From Manis javanica (taxonomy: Eukaryota > Chordata > Mammalia > Pholidota > Manidae), in contig NC_133158.1 in NCBI RefSeq assembly GCF_040802235.1, positions 21,517,001 through 21,581,000 on the forward strand: DNA of 64,000 nt, read 5' to 3'. Each line of letters begins with the position of its first letter. The stretch's first letter is position 1. Positions 45,685 through 58,174 of the stretch are shown here, one piece after another. Under the pieces are notes generated by a model. The model had not been told where the DNA came from. It ran no database searches and saw only the letters and a list, made by a program, of their open reading frames with translations. A program made the position numbers and the translations under genes.

Positions 45685-47285
45685 AGAAGTGCAGTTTGCC
45701 TGGGAGCCTGCCATCAATTAAGATTGAACAGTCCCCCAAACAACCAGAAACCCACAGGCCAAAAATAGTAGCAACTGGTTCCATAGCCAGGCTGCATGTT
45801 GCACCTCATCACCATGGTAATGAGATGCATTCTTCACTAACCTCTCCCTAGACCTCCCCAGATCTCCAATCCTCAGGGGATCTCCTTGAAGATCATTTAT
45901 GAAAATCAGCAGTAAGCACCAGTGGCCTTTCGAAACCTCTCAGAGAGTGGTTAACGCAGTAATCGTTTACTCCGATTTGTAATGAGGGAGACTAACATGG
46001 AGATGTTAGTGACTGATTAATTTTCCTGAATGTATTCCAAAGCAGGAGGCACCTTGAAGAGCAAGACTCATTTTCTCCCCTTGCGGATTGCCCAGTCTTG
46101 ATTCATGCAGCCGTACGACCCCACTGGCACACCTCAGAGTACAGATTGCCTTAGATTTGCATAGCATGAAATTGCTGAGCTAAATCCATTGTCACTTTCT
46201 CACCTCCAAACTGGTGAAAATGTTGCCATGGAACCACCATAATAAAGAAGGTCTGTGGGTTCCTAGTTCATTCAGAGGATCTATAGTGTTATTTCTCCTC
46301 TTTACAACAGACACACAGAAAACAGCTAGTGTTTACAGAGCTCAGAGTGGCCATTTTGTAATAACTAATGAGGAAAATAGATACTGACCAGATATAACAG
46401 GCCACAGAATAAATAAGAAAATGACGCTTTCATGAAATAAGATAAGTGTGTGTTTAGGTAAAATGGAATTTCCCAGATGTGTGTATGTGTCTTCCTACTT
46501 GGAAAAGGCTTGTTTACACCAGTTGGGCTTTTGTTACAGGGCAGCATGTGTGTTGCTGGGGAGCTGAGGCCTTGTAAATTGGCCCTTACCAGCTGCTTTG
46601 TCTTGTCTTCTAAATTGCTTGAAAACCTATTAAGATATATGACCCACATAAAAGTAGAATCAGAGGGTTTCTGTATCATGGTCCCTGGGGATCGGATTTT
46701 ACTTTATAGCCCATTAATGCAGAGGGGATTTCATCAGTCAGCTTACCCTTCTCTCACCCCCAAGGGTTATACAAATCCCAAAGATTAGCCTCTCTAGGAT
46801 GTAAGCGAAAATGTGAATACCCAGACAGCTGTTTGACAGACAGATATGCAGGTATTTAAGAGACGGAGGAAGCATAGGTCATGGGGCAGAGAGAGAGCTT
46901 GTGGAGAGGGTTGGGTGGCAAGACAAGGCCCCAAACTATTAGACAATCAGACTCATAATTAGAAAGGTATGGACAGTTCTTTGTTGTCAATGTTCTAACA
47001 AGGTGGCTGGTCCTTTGCTTTCCTTACAATGAAGGAAGGTGGTCCCAGCTTCCCTAGGGCAGCCTACCCAAGCCATCTACATTTCCAATCCTGGTTTCTG
47101 CCACCAGGATCATGCTGCTGTCAGAGCATCGTCCCCAGGTTTACATGTTGTGTGTCCAGAGTGAACCACGATGCTGTCATGCTTACATGATGAAAGGAAG
47201 CCGGGTCCTGCTATGTCTACTCAGGCAGGAGGAAGGAGAGGTTTGAACTATGAGCTGGTGTATTTAACTAACTGGGCCCAACAGC
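45685..47285. other. Non-repetitive sequence including a CpG-retaining block
   Basis: No repeat or gene recognised. CpGs cluster at about 45930-46120 (ttcgaaa, aacgca, atcgtt, tccgat, tgcgga, gccgtacgac). Two opposing frames over 46365-46788 (104 and 103 codons) overlap each other, so at most one could be real. Neither is recognised. Confidence 0.45.
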
Positions 47286-47375
47286 ACAGGCTGCTGGCCT
47301 GATGGCTGGATTAGACCCACAAACATGTTTTGTTTGGTTTGCACTGTATTTTAAAACTATTTAATTGCCAGTGTA
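47286..47375. repeat. Possible DNA-transposon remnant
   Basis: 'ggcctgatggctggattaga' followed by a ttgtttggtttgcact-like stretch resembles a hAT-type MITE half. Weak. Confidence 0.3.
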
Positions 47376-47379
47376 TGTG

Positions 47380-48689
47380 AAATAGGAGATTCCACCAAAA
47401 ATAACTGGTTTTCTAAGTGATCGTGATAGTACTAGTCTTCACTATTCCCTGTGACTAGCCACCCTCCTGCTTCATTCTTTTATGTTACCCCATCTTTTGT
47501 TCTAGCCCCAGTGAACATTTCCGTTTGTTACGCTGGACTGTGTCAGCTGCATCCCTCCGGCTTTTCCTCAGTGACTATGTCTGAGAGTTGGCGTTGGGTC
47601 CCTCAATCCTCTCTTTCACTCTGCTTGTTGGCCTCCCTTAATCACCCCCTCTCAATCCCCAAACCTCCCTGTGCCTCAGTGTCTCAATTTCTTCTGTACT
47701 CCTTGTCTCACTTCCTTTCCCAAGGACACCAAGGGGGTTTAATAGCAAGGGTTTGTAAGATGCTCTGAGCTCTTAGAGACAGATGTACCTATTCAGGCCA
47801 AAGATGTTGCATGATTACTGTTTGTACAGGTAGTTTTGATCTTGCTTCTGAGAGCTGGTCTGGGGCTTCTTCCTGCTTCAGCTGTATTGTACGCTATGAA
47901 ATCAGAGGGACACAAAACACAGGCCCTCCCTCCACCCCTTTATTCCCTATCCTGCAAGATTGGCAGCCCAGTCTCAGCAGCCTCGCATTTATTAGTCGTG
48001 AGATGATTGCTCTCCGTCTATCTGTGACTGACTTTTGCTGAAAGAGAGTGGCTTCCTGCCAAAATGAGATGCATGCCTAATGAACTTGAATGCTCAGAAG
48101 CCTGGGTCTCACAGAATCCCTTGATGTTAGCCTGCAGCCACTGGGAAAAATGGAGAAGATTCCAGAAGGTTAATAATGATTGAGTCACTTTCTTGAATTT
48201 AGCTGTCCATGCATATAACTCCACTCACAGGATTTTTAATTTTAATTTTATTTTCTAAAAACCATGCGCTAGGAATTGAGATGAGTGTTGCCACTCTCAA
48301 CTCTTCTAGCAGAATTACAGTTTTAGGTTTTTTTTTTTCTTGAAGAAAAGATAAGTGCAAGTGTGTATGGAAATGTGGCAGGTGTTGGGGAGAGTGTTAT
48401 ATTCACTTATAATCTTGAAGCTATTCTTTGGTAAGGAGGGAAATGACGCTATTTGAGTTTCCAGTCTGGGGCAAATGTTCGTTCAGATTCCACAGTTGTG
48501 TCTGTATTGAAGTAGAAAATTAGAAAAACTTGGAGAAATAAGGAGTGCATCGATTTCTGAGCTCACCTTGACTTCTCAATCCCATAGAAGATTAGAGGGT
48601 AGGAATAGAACAAGTCCTAAAGATTGAGTGATTTCAGGCCGTGTAATACCATGTTACTGGCTTTGTGGAAACACAACTGATGGTTTGCA
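47380..48689. other. Unassigned sequence
   Basis: No gene recognised. The plus frame at 47451-47768 (105 codons, Ser/Pro/Leu-rich) is pyrimidine-rich by composition and matches no family known to me. Confidence 0.45.
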
Positions 48690-49080
48690 AAATAACAGCG
48701 GCTGCTGAATGCAAGGCTCTGAAAGATGACAGATCACAGCCTGTCCAGTTGTGACCCTGAAAGGACAAAGCCAGAGCAGCCCCCTGCCCCGTTGTTAACT
48801 CTTTGATTTACATGCGGGAGGCTGCGGCTCATCTCGTTGGCAATAAAATCGTGATAATGTGGTCCCTGACCTCGTCGACACACCCAGTAAGTAAGCCCTT
48901 TTTCCCCAGTGCATTAGCCACACACCAGGAGGAAAATTAGTGCACTGTGGCAGGGATTTACCAAATGTGTTCCCCAGGGAGTGGAAAGAGTTAATGCAAT
49001 TTTCCAACCTGCCTGATTTACTCCAAGAGGGTATTATATCCTCTGAGAGAATCATAGTCAGTGTGCGCTTATAGAGAAAA
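48690..49080. other. CpG-retaining non-repetitive block
   Basis: About ten CpGs (agcggc, cccgtt, tgcggg, ctgcggct, ctcgttgg, atcgtg, ctcgtcgac, gtgcgc) within 390 bases, with no repeat recognised. It includes 'ttaactctttgatttacatg' and a homeodomain/Sox-like mix by composition. A minus frame 48795-49121 (108 codons) covers it, but I see no domain. Candidate enhancer-like conserved DNA. Confidence 0.4.
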
Positions 49081-49254
49081 AGTGGGGGGAAGAAATTAGG
49101 GAGAATTGGTAAATGACACACTCCTTTTCAAGTATCACATTGCAATACATTTACATATAACTGTTTTTTTAGCCTACAAGTGCTTTGACATTTTGACAGT
49201 CTTCCAAAATAGATTCATTTTTTTCCCCTTTCTATTTGCAACTGCTTGTGGAGT

Positions 49255-49385
49255 AAGAACCAGCAAACTCTGGTTTTATTCTTAGCTAGGCTGCTCCCTT
49301 TCTGTCCCTGAGCCTTTTCAAATGTTAACTAAATAGTTTGAATGAGATGATATCTAAGGGTCATTATGCTTTCTGATTTAGTGGT
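49255..49385 (+). repeat. MIR SINE fragment
   Basis: 'actctggttttattcttagc', 'tccctgagccttttcaaatg', 'gaatgagatgatatctaagg'. Confidence 0.5.
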
Positions 49386-49389
49386 TTAA

Positions 49390-49996
49390 ATGTTTGCAAA
49401 TATCAATGCTTAGAGCACCTCTTTATCACAACATTTTTTAAATGCATGTAGCATCTTTTCTCCTCATTACTCAGGACACTATCTAAAATGAATGTATGTA
49501 TTCCTCCCTAATAGAATACTTAAGAACAAACGAAGCTGGTGGGGCTGCCAGGTCACTTTTACCAGCAGCAAGCACAGCACAGCATAATTGCCACCATCTT
49601 TAACTGCAGCTTCATTTGCACCATGAGAAAGCCTTGAAAACTATAGACTTGGCCATCCATGACCTTCAAACTCTTTTCACCTCCTACCCTGCTATGATTT
49701 GTGACCCCAGTGCCTGTAAGAAAGCTTTGGAACTTAAATACATCCAGGCAGACAGGTAAGATCCATAAAGGGTGGCTATAATCGCAGTACACAAAGCTGT
49801 CTCTCAGAAACAGAAAATTCCACCAGCATTTCCAGTTTCGTGAGTGAGATCAGCTTTAGCAAAGGACAGAAAAAAAGAAGAAAGTGATTCATGTTGTCCT
49901 TCAAAAAAATTAGTAATACTTTCTGAGAATTTTGTTCTGAGTCCAAAATATAATCTAGTTTCCTATAGTTGTTCCTTTAATTGTACTTTACTGTGA
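49390..49996. other. Unassigned sequence
   Basis: No gene recognised. The minus frame at 49559-49792 is unassigned. Confidence 0.5.
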
Positions 49997-50179
49997 TAGT
50001 CACAAGCCACATAAGGACATTTAAATTTAAATGAATTATATGTATATACAATTTAAAACTAAGGTTTTAAGTCACACTAGGCACATTTCAAGTGGTCAGT
50101 AGCCACATGCAGCTGTTGGCTCCCATATTGGACAGAAATACAACATTCCCATCATCACAGAAAATTCTAATGGAGAGCT
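49997..50179. repeat. DNA-transposon MITE (CCACATGNGGCT family)
   Basis: 'tagtcacaagccacataagg', 'atttcaagtggtcagtagcc', 'atgcagctgttggctcccat' and 'attggacagaaatacaacat' make up a near-complete self-complementary mammalian MITE. Confidence 0.7.
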
Positions 50180-50234
50180 TTGGAAGGAAGTGGATGAATG
50201 CTTAAGCCTTCAGGAGCTATTTGTTTTTGTGTTT

Positions 50235-50515
50235 CACATTCAATCATTCATTCAAAATATATTTATTTAAAGGCATGTGCTAGAAGCTGAAAAAGCCATC
50301 CAGCTACTGAATGTTTATTGTAGACTAGGCATTGTGCAAAGTGCTTTCAATACATTATCTGAATTTATGTCTTTGAAATAGGTACATTGTATCTATTTCA
50401 CAGAAGAGGAAAAATTCAGAAAAATAAAAAAGGCCCAGGAACACACAGTTGGTCAGCACAGAGAGGAGATGCCTAAACAGACTCTCAGATTCTAAAAATA
50501 GTGTTATACTGGGGT
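50235..50515 (-). repeat. L2 end fragment followed by MIR SINE
   Basis: A short reverse L2 tip ('ttcaatcattcattcaaaat', to about 50290). Then a reverse MIR (50300-50515) with 'actaggcattgtgcaaagtg', 'cagaagaggaaaaattcaga' and 'aacacacagttggtcagc'. Confidence 0.7.
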
Positions 50516-50519
50516 AAAA

Positions 50520-51065
50520 ATGGCTTCTGGGATATTTTCCTATTAAAAAAGATTAAATTTCTGGGCTAAATTATCATCATCAACAACATTTGTAAGATGT
50601 GACTGAGATTTTGTTTTTATAATTTTGTAAAGGATTCTCTTTTATAATAAGAATGTTGTTATACAGGATTTTAATGAATGATCACTTCCAAGCCAAGTTA
50701 AGATACAGAGCTAGAGGAAGGAGAAAAAACAAAGAAAACAAAAGAAAGAAAATGAAATAAAAGGCAACGTATATAAATAACTCAATGTTTGTTTGTAATC
50801 ACTTTCTAAAGCTGCTATAGACTTCAGTTTATTCCCCTGAGCAGCCAGCATCCTTCCAGGCCTTCCAGGTAGAAATAAGTGGTAGGTACTTAATATGCAG
50901 TGTGCTTCTACCCTCTGAAGCTGAGAAGCAAAGGATTGCACTTCAGACTTTATACATTTTATCCCTTGGCAACCCACTGTAGTGATATTGCAAACATTGA
51001 GACTGTTAGATTAATGGAAGTAAATATTGTAAAAACTGTGAAAGATGCTGCAAAACACTCACTTG
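50520..51065. other. Unassigned sequence
   Basis: No gene or repeat recognised. Confidence 0.5.
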
Positions 51066-51069
51066 CTCA

Positions 51070-51230
51070 TGCAGGAATAATTTATCCAACACCCACTGTG
51101 TGCTAGGCACTGTGCTATAGACAAGCTCTGAAAAAAAGAGGTCATTAATATACAACCCCTTCACTTGAGGAGCTCACAGTTAAGTATCAGACATGAACTG
51201 TTACACCAGTAACGATAAAATAATCAGTAG
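51070..51230 (-). repeat. L2 LINE 3'-end fragment
   Basis: 'tttatccaacacccactgtg', 'tgctaggcactgtgctatag' and 'ttgaggagctcacagttaag' form a clear reverse L2 3' end. Confidence 0.8.
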
Positions 51231-51234
51231 TATT

Positions 51235-51629
51235 AGTAAATGTTTAACCAGCTCTTTACGACAAATAGCCCTAATTTGTATCATCTGCAATTGCCATGGT
51301 GTATATAAACACTCCTACTGTGACCAACACGTGCTGTCACTGAATGTGGAGCTGGGAAGAGACAGGTTATTGTAAGCAACATGAGTCAGCTCCAGCATAT
51401 CATATATGGCATTATACAATGTTGGTATATTCGTTATATGTATCTCATAGGATAGATCATGTCATAATAGATATATGCACACATGAAAATATATGTATAT
51501 AATATATATATATAAAGTTAATGTGATGTAATTTAAAATCATATAAGATAATACCATGTTAAAATGATATTTAAAACCTATTAGTTAAAATACTTTAGGT
51601 TTTAGGATACACCAATATGATATTAAATT
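51235..51629. other. AT-rich sequence with TATA tract
   Basis: Contains an AT dinucleotide-rich stretch at 51465-51520. No gene recognised. The 60-codon plus frame at 51193-51375 is incidental. Confidence 0.5.
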
Positions 51630-51830
51630 TCAGCTTACCTACTTGTTGTCTGTGTGATTTTAGTGAATTACTTGAACCTCCCTTAAGCCTCTGCTTTCAT
51701 TTCTATTTAAAGGGTGAAATGGTAATACTTATTGCTTAGGGATGTTGCTTATGTTTCTATAAGCAGAGAAATCCATAGTTTAGTCCCTGATTCATTGTCC
51801 CTCCTCAGTAAATATGTACTCATGCATGAG
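51630..51830 (+). repeat. MIR SINE
   Basis: 'gtctgtgtgattttagtgaa', 'ttacttgaacctcccttaag', then 'tagggatgttgcttatgttt'. Confidence 0.65.
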
Positions 51831-51834
51831 GGAG

Positions 51835-53364
51835 TGAATGATGATTATCGATATCACTGTATAGGAAGTGAATGGCCCTAAGTATCTAGGGAAAGGAAAA
51901 TTTAAGTCTGTTGTAAATCAGCCAAGGTGTCACAATTAAAGGAAATGTTTGCAATGGGCTTTGAAGGCTGAGTAGGATCTTGCCAGGCACATAAAGAAAA
52001 GCAGCTCATCCCGGACACATGCAGCAGCAGAGGCAGTCCTATTTGTAATGGTGGTGGCGGGAGGGGGTGTATTTCAGAGAGATATTGTGCTTTGCGCTGA
52101 TATGCCTCCTACTTTCAGCCCTAACTAGGAGTTGCCACACATCTGCTCTGCTGTTACTCCAGGAAGGCCACCCTCCCTACCACCCACTGAGCAACTCAGG
52201 ATGACAGCCACACCTCACCAGTCCTCCCAAGATGTCTGTGAGTACTTTTATGAAGGCATTTCTTTACCATTAGGATCGTTTACTGAAGCCCCAGGCACTG
52301 GCAAAGGAAATGTGTTAATGCTGGGGCCTGGTCTCTCTTGTATTTTAGAGAAATGCCATTTTAGCTGCAGAAATGCTGAATGCCTGCCAGTGAAACATAA
52401 TTTCTTGAAGTGCCACATATTAAAGGACATCGTATTTCATCTCTTCACGCCTGCAGTTTATCCAAACAAAGGAAATGGGTTGTTACCAAGGAAAGCATAA
52501 CTCAAAATTCCAATTATGACTGTTAAACCACATGTGAAATTACTTTTAATAATTAAAAATGGCTCTTGCCACTCTGCAATCCTAGCTCAATATTACATGT
52601 GGTGCCATTTTAAAGAAAGCTAATAATCTCCAGGAAATCCTGATGACCTTAATTGTCTTCACATCCACCCTTCAATGACCTTTATCGCTTAGATCTTTAA
52701 AATCTAGAATAAATGATACTAATATATCTGATGTGCATTTATTTTATGCATTCATGTTTCCATGATACTTTTTCTCTGAGGAAGTGCACATGTTTTGTAG
52801 AGAATTCTTATTATGTCTGTTCCTTAAATTCAAATTTTAAATCGGAGAGAGGAAAGTTTCAATAAGGAAATTGTCATTTGGGGAAGGAGATAAAAGCACC
52901 AAGGTAAAGAAACCAAAAAGGAATGGAAATATAGAAAGTCAGTAATTATAAATACTGCTGGAAGAATCCATGTATGGCATCCATCTATAAAAAGGTAAGG
53001 GAGCAGCAGCAAATGCTATTTCCACAAACAACAAAGTAATGTAAATATTGCATCTTGTATCATAACTCCTCTTACAAAAGATTCTAAGATTCTAAGATAA
53101 CCTGTAGGTAGCATCGAGGCCAGAACACCTCTTGGCTCTTTACTGTAGGAGTCAGTTTTTATATCTGCATCTCATATCTGGGAATATTATTATTAGAGTC
53201 AAATCCATAACTAGCTCCCTAGAGACCACACAGTGTAGGCATCACAAATTTCATTGTTTCTCATACTTTGAGTAATTGGTATCACTTTCATATCATTGTG
53301 GTTTACATTTCTGCCACTTTGCACAGTAACACTCCGTTCTTCTTTGCAAAAGCTGCTGTATTCT
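51835..53364. other. Mostly unassigned, possible L2 trace at 51955-52010
   Basis: 'gctttgaaggctgagtagga' looks like reverse L2. The plus frame 52132-52500 (122 codons) has no recognised domain. No repeat is recognised from 52020 to 53364. Confidence 0.45.
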
Positions 53365-53450
53365 TAAATGCATTCATTTAATCATTCATTCATTCATTTA
53401 TTCATTCAACAAACATTTCCTGAGCATATATTATATGTTGGGCTATATTT
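53365..53450 (-). repeat. L2 3' end with imperfect (ATTC)n
   Basis: 'atcattcattcattcattta' followed by 'ttcaacaaacatttcctgag', a reverse L2 terminus with its ATTC tract. Confidence 0.75.
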
Positions 53451-53499
53451 GTGTTTTGTTTTAAGCTGCTAAGTTTGAGTCACTTGCTGTGCAGCTAAT

Positions 53500-53600
53500 A
53501 CATCCATACTGTGCTAACTGCTCGGCCTTGTTCTTAAGAGACTTTCACACAGTAGGCAGTCAACATTTGTTGAATATATTAATGGAAGGGTGGATAAATA
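53500..53600 (+). repeat. L2 3'-end-like fragment
   Basis: 'cacagtaggcagtcaacatt' then 'tgttgaatatattaatgga' resembles an L2 3' end in plus orientation. Confidence 0.45.
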
Positions 53601-53604
53601 AAAC

Positions 53605-54950
53605 TCCTTTATTTCATTTGACCACATTTACAACTAAGACTATAGTTTCACTGAAAGATTAAAAATGTAACCACTTATAAAAAAGTTTATTTTAAAAAAG
53701 ATGTCTATGATAAAATCAATAGCACATACTTGAATACTCAGTTCGGCCTATGCCTGCTTTTCTAGTTAACTCCCAGGTTTCTCTGTCTTAGCAAAGTGAA
53801 TGAGCAGGAAGGCCTTTGTCTCATTCTTTCTTTACTTAAAAGTCTTTAACTTCTATTTCTCCAGCCTTTGTCATGATAACAGTGTACTTTTTGTTACTCT
53901 TTCAAAGCCTACCATTTTGGTTAAGAAGGAAAAAGATTTAAATCAAATTGTGGTTCATTTGTGTACTCTCCACAGACATATATAACTGACAACTGAATGC
54001 ATCAGTTGCTTTAAATAGCCCGACTATAGTCATTCATAACAAAAACAAAGGGACTGACTGATGAACAATTCTCTGAAGTGGAGTGGAGGAAGGTTGGAAT
54101 ATTTTAGGTTTAGAATTCAAAATTCCCCAGAAATGCCTGAAACTTATTTGTGTTGCAGGTTCTGATTCAGATTTTATAGCAGAGGGTAACATTTTTTGGT
54201 CCAACTGGATGAATATGACCTCTTTTCAATGTGCTCTAATCTGTAAACATCATGGTTAACATTTCAAGCAATTGCTTCTGTCTCTACCAAGGGGTTTATT
54301 TTTATTAGCAATGATGAGTAGCCTGCATTTTATCTGTATGAATTTCATGAAAGGCAAAGACAGAAAAAACCTTGTTTGAAATCCATTTCATGTTGGAAGA
54401 ATTTACTTCCACAGTGGGTTTTTAGCTGAAGATTTTAAATGGAGAGACACTTCGGAAAGTTAAGTTATTTTGTTTTAATGTTATTTTATACTCATGATTT
54501 TCATTTTTGTTCAGCTAAAATAGGGTATCATTCAGATCGGCACCATTGGGATATCTTGCAGTGTTAAATTTTCTGAGCAGGAAATGTTTAAGCCTCAGTA
54601 GTTTTTGACCATGAATTCACATTTCAAAAGAAAATAGATTCAGGGTTAGGAAAACAGCAGGTGCAAAGGGAGTTATAACTATCTCTTTTTGCTATTGGGA
54701 AGAAAAATAAAATTGGCAGCGATAGACTTGTTCATCTTCTGCACTTCTGTGCTTAATGATAATTATATGACCAAGCAATACACATCAGCAATGGCATTAG
54801 GGTTATCAAATTGTATAACATTATTGACACTATCCTACAAATAAAAAGCAGAGCTGGAAAAAGAGGTATTAGAGTTATTTATCATTGATGAGATGTAGCA
54901 ATGTGAGATTAGCATTTTGCAATGCACAGTGATAGTAAATTATAATCTAG
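53605..54950. other. Unassigned sequence
   Basis: No gene or repeat recognised over about 1.3 kb. Confidence 0.5.
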
Positions 54951-55170
54951 CACAGGGTTCCTCAGCAGCAGCACTGTTGGCCTGGACAATTCTTTGTTGT
55001 GGGGACCTGTCCTGTGCAATGTAGGGTATATGTGTAGCTATAACCCTGGTCCCTCCCCTTGAGATGCCAGTAGCATCACCCCAGTCCTGACAATCAAAAA
55101 TGTCTCCAGACCTTGCCTGAAGTCCTGGGAGGGTACAAAATAACCCCCATACTCCCACTGAAAACCACTG
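54951..55170 (-). repeat. hAT-Charlie-type MITE
   Basis: The ends read 'cacagggttcctcagcagca' and 'tgaaaaccactgctcc' (inverted, diverged). Between them lie 'acaattctttgttgtgggga', 'gccagtagcatcacccc' and 'aaaaatgtctccagacc'. It is full length. Two overlapping minus frames here (54940-55259) are not genes. Confidence 0.8.
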
Positions 55171-55174
55171 CTCC

Positions 55175-55749
55175 CAGAGTACCATATAAGTACAAACATA
55201 AGACACAGAAGCATAAGACCTACACCAATTCTACCAGAGAAATCCCCACAAAAGGGCAACCAGCAGCTTGACCAGATAGAAGCAAATGCTCACACAGCTG
55301 GAAGGGCTTCGAATGATATGTAAACCATTTTTATTTATTGAATAGGACTGCTAGACTCTCAACGGGGTGTAGATTTGCACATCTCTTTTCTTATATATAG
55401 TTACATAGCTGGTTTGGGTTAGCAGATCTGAAACTTGATGTTTCCCTACTGGCATGCTGTTCTTCCTATCTGAAGCTAGCTCAAACTCTATATAGCTTGC
55501 TTTTAATCTTAATTTTCTAGAAAACGAGCTCAGTTTGTGTTGGCTTAGTCCATGGGAACGTGCAGTGGTGCTGTCAAGAAAACACCACTCCCACCTTGAG
55601 TAATTGTCTCCCCCTTCACAGGAGTGACTGGGAAATCTCGATGTTGGGTTTTGTGTTTTCTGTGTTACATGACTCCTGTAACTATGCTAATGATATGAGT
55701 TTAAAGACCACAAAACTTGGAAGTGCAGTAAGTTCAATATAAATATTCA
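55175..55749. other. Unassigned sequence
   Basis: No gene or repeat recognised. Confidence 0.5.
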
Positions 55750-56020
55750 GAATCGTGTCTTACTGCCTGGGTTTGAATTTTGGCTCAGTCACTTACTGTC
55801 TGTGTGAACTTGGACCAATGAGTTGACTTCACTAAGCATGAGTTTTCACATTTGGAGAGGTGGTGAAGAGAAAATCCAAACCTAACACCTAAGGTTGGCA
55901 TGAAAGTGGAATGGGATGAGACATATAAGTAACGGAGCATGATTTCTAATATTTAGAAAACACTGGCTAAATAGAAGTGCTGTTAGTATTGCTGTCATTA
56001 TAAGTAATAGTATTGTTATT
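55750..56020 (+). repeat. MIR SINE, nearly full length
   Basis: 'tgcctgggtttgaattttgg', 'ctcagtcacttactgtctgt', 'gtgaacttggaccaatgagt', and a tail with 'aatagtattgttatt'. Confidence 0.8.
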
Positions 56021-56024
56021 CAAT

Positions 56025-57174
56025 GAAGTGATTTATAAATAAATTAAATGTGTGGGGAGAGATGTAGAGGCTATTTGTAAAACACAGAAAAGAGGTTGAA
56101 AGTTAAAAGTTTTAACTTAATTAGTAGGGAGAGCTCTCAAACCTGCAAGGATTTAAAAACAAAAACATGTGGAAATGTCTAAGAAATCCTATCCTGGGAA
56201 AATGGTCTTACGATACAAGACATCTTCAGAGTGCTTACAGTTTAAAATAGATGTAATTACAGAAGATAGTTTTAATTTGATGCTGAAATAAGACAAACAC
56301 CTAAGTCTTTATGTATGAATGTGAAAATACATGGTTTTGTATGTTCTTACTTTACTTAATTTTTTAAATGACTCTTGGATGCCAGGCATTCACCTCTCTG
56401 TGGTTCACAGTCTTCACCAAGTTGACTTGGTAATGGACTCAAATATAATGCAAATTGCATGGTATCTTTGCCTTCACCAGTTCAATAATCGGGGGACTCT
56501 GAACTATTAATAAAATATAATAAAGGATTCCAACATGAATTGTAGTTATAAAAAAGATGAAAAAATATTGCAGCATCTCTGTGGATGCTTTGAAGTGAAA
56601 ATAAGTAAGCGGTAGGTGGGGGAGAAGCATAAGAGCAACTACAGTATAGAGACTTCAGAATAATTTCAGAAGCTTCCTGTTACATCAGATCATTTTTGTT
56701 AATTAAAAAAGACAATATTGTCAATTTCATTCAGTCTGCTGGCCCTGTACTTGTGGGGATGTCTAGGCACACAATTTGATTGCCTTACCAATTAGGCCTT
56801 ATTGGGATCCATCCGAGAGTTCTTGGCTTTTGTTTTTGTGCAAAAGATAGACCCAGTGTTTTCAGTCTGGTACCTCAGCAGGTCTTAAGGATTCCTTGAC
56901 ACTCTATTATAAGCAGTTAAAATACTGCACTGCACTTATGTGTGCAACAAAGAGCAATACATTTTTTAATATTATTTTTAATTTAAAAAAAGAAAAAATT
57001 TATACTCCTCATGGTATTGGAATGACCAACAATTGAAATCCTGCTGTTCACCAAGCAAAGTGCCCTGCTTCTCTGCATAATAAATAGCAAATCCTCATTG
57101 TTTGTCATCTGGTAGCTCATTGTCCTGATAACTTCTCATGTGGAAATAAATTAATTCAAGCCTCCCTTTAAAGG
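56025..57174. other. Unassigned AT-rich sequence
   Basis: No gene or repeat recognised. The minus frame at 56439-56630 is incidental. Confidence 0.5.
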
Positions 57175-57176
57175 AG

Positions 57177-57400
57177 ACAGTAAGATGGAATAGACACAGC
57201 ACCAGACTTGGAGTTAAAAGAGCCTGGTGTCGCCCTCATACTGGTTAAGTAAACTTGAGTAAGACCTAGTTTTTGACTCTGTAAAACAGACGTAAAATAA
57301 GCTATCCAGGCTGTCCTCTTGGAGAGTCATGTTGAGAATCAAATGGCATAAGAAATGGGCTGTTCTGTAAAATAGGCACCATGAATGCAAAGGTGAAGTA
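57177..57400 (+). repeat. MIR SINE
   Basis: 'accagacttggagttaaaag', 'agcctggtgtcgccctcata' and 'ttttgactctgtaaaacaga' follow MIR order. Confidence 0.7.
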
Positions 57401-57429
57401 TTACTGAGAAGGGAGAGGGACATGGGAAG

Positions 57430-57970
57430 TGGGCCTATCACCTGGGTTCAGACATGTCTTAGCATGACTGCTGAATGGTGGAGTAATTCTCCTAGGAGTC
57501 TGGTTACATAAGAGACCCAGCATCTGCTTGAATAGAAGTCATAATTTGAGAAGAGTGGGCAGGCATGACAAAACAACTTTGATCCCTTGAGAAAATGAAT
57601 GATTATGAAACCACTGCGATAGCTGCCATGAGATTTCTCTTCTGGCTCCATCTCGTTGGCCTTTTGTATGAGTCCCATGGAAGGAAAGTAGGGGAGCTGC
57701 AAGGGAAAAAAAATCTGGTACAGCCTGTATGATATTTGGGGAAGCAGCAGCTCTTGGAGACCATTTATGCAGAGTGAGACTCTCAAAGCAGGAAGAGGCG
57801 TTCTTGCTGCTGTGACAGAACATTGACCTTTCACAACTGTCGCTCCAGTGAATTCACGGACATGGCAGAACCTCCTCAACTTGTACCTCCTCAGCCACGT
57901 ATAAGCTAATTCCTTAAAATAATACTGTCTTTCTGGTTCTGTTTTTCTGGATAACCCTGACTAAGGCATG
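57430..57970 (+). mobile_element. LTR-like element (MaLR-type by its 3' end)
   Basis: The 3' end 'ggttctgtttttctggataa' with 'ccctgactaaggca' is typical of MaLR-like LTRs. Upstream parts match less well. The 143-codon minus frame 57448-57879 and a second minus frame (57539-57823) lie inside it. They show no known domain and I treat them as incidental. The start is uncertain. Confidence 0.5.
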
Positions 57971-58174
57971 CACTGTTACCTAACTAGTTGGCGTAGCTAT
58001 CAGGCCCCTCTGAAACAGCAGTTCTCAGCCGTGTTGGTATAAGGTTGGCAAGTCAGCTGAAGACAAAGGAGCGAGAGTGTTAAAAAATAAATTGGGGGAT
58101 TTTATAAAAACTGTCAGCCTGTCTTATCTACACAGTAGACTGAGATGTGAATTTGTTCTTCATGGGTACATGCC

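Noticed and set aside
46365..46788. Two 103-104 codon frames on opposite strands
   Set aside because: They overlap each other and neither resembles a known protein; expected by chance in a window of this size.
47451..47768. 105-codon Ser/Pro/Leu-rich plus frame
   Set aside because: Pyrimidine-rich composition explains it; no domain, splice or start context.
52132..52500. 122-codon plus frame
   Set aside because: No recognisable domain or exon signals; kept only as unassigned sequence.
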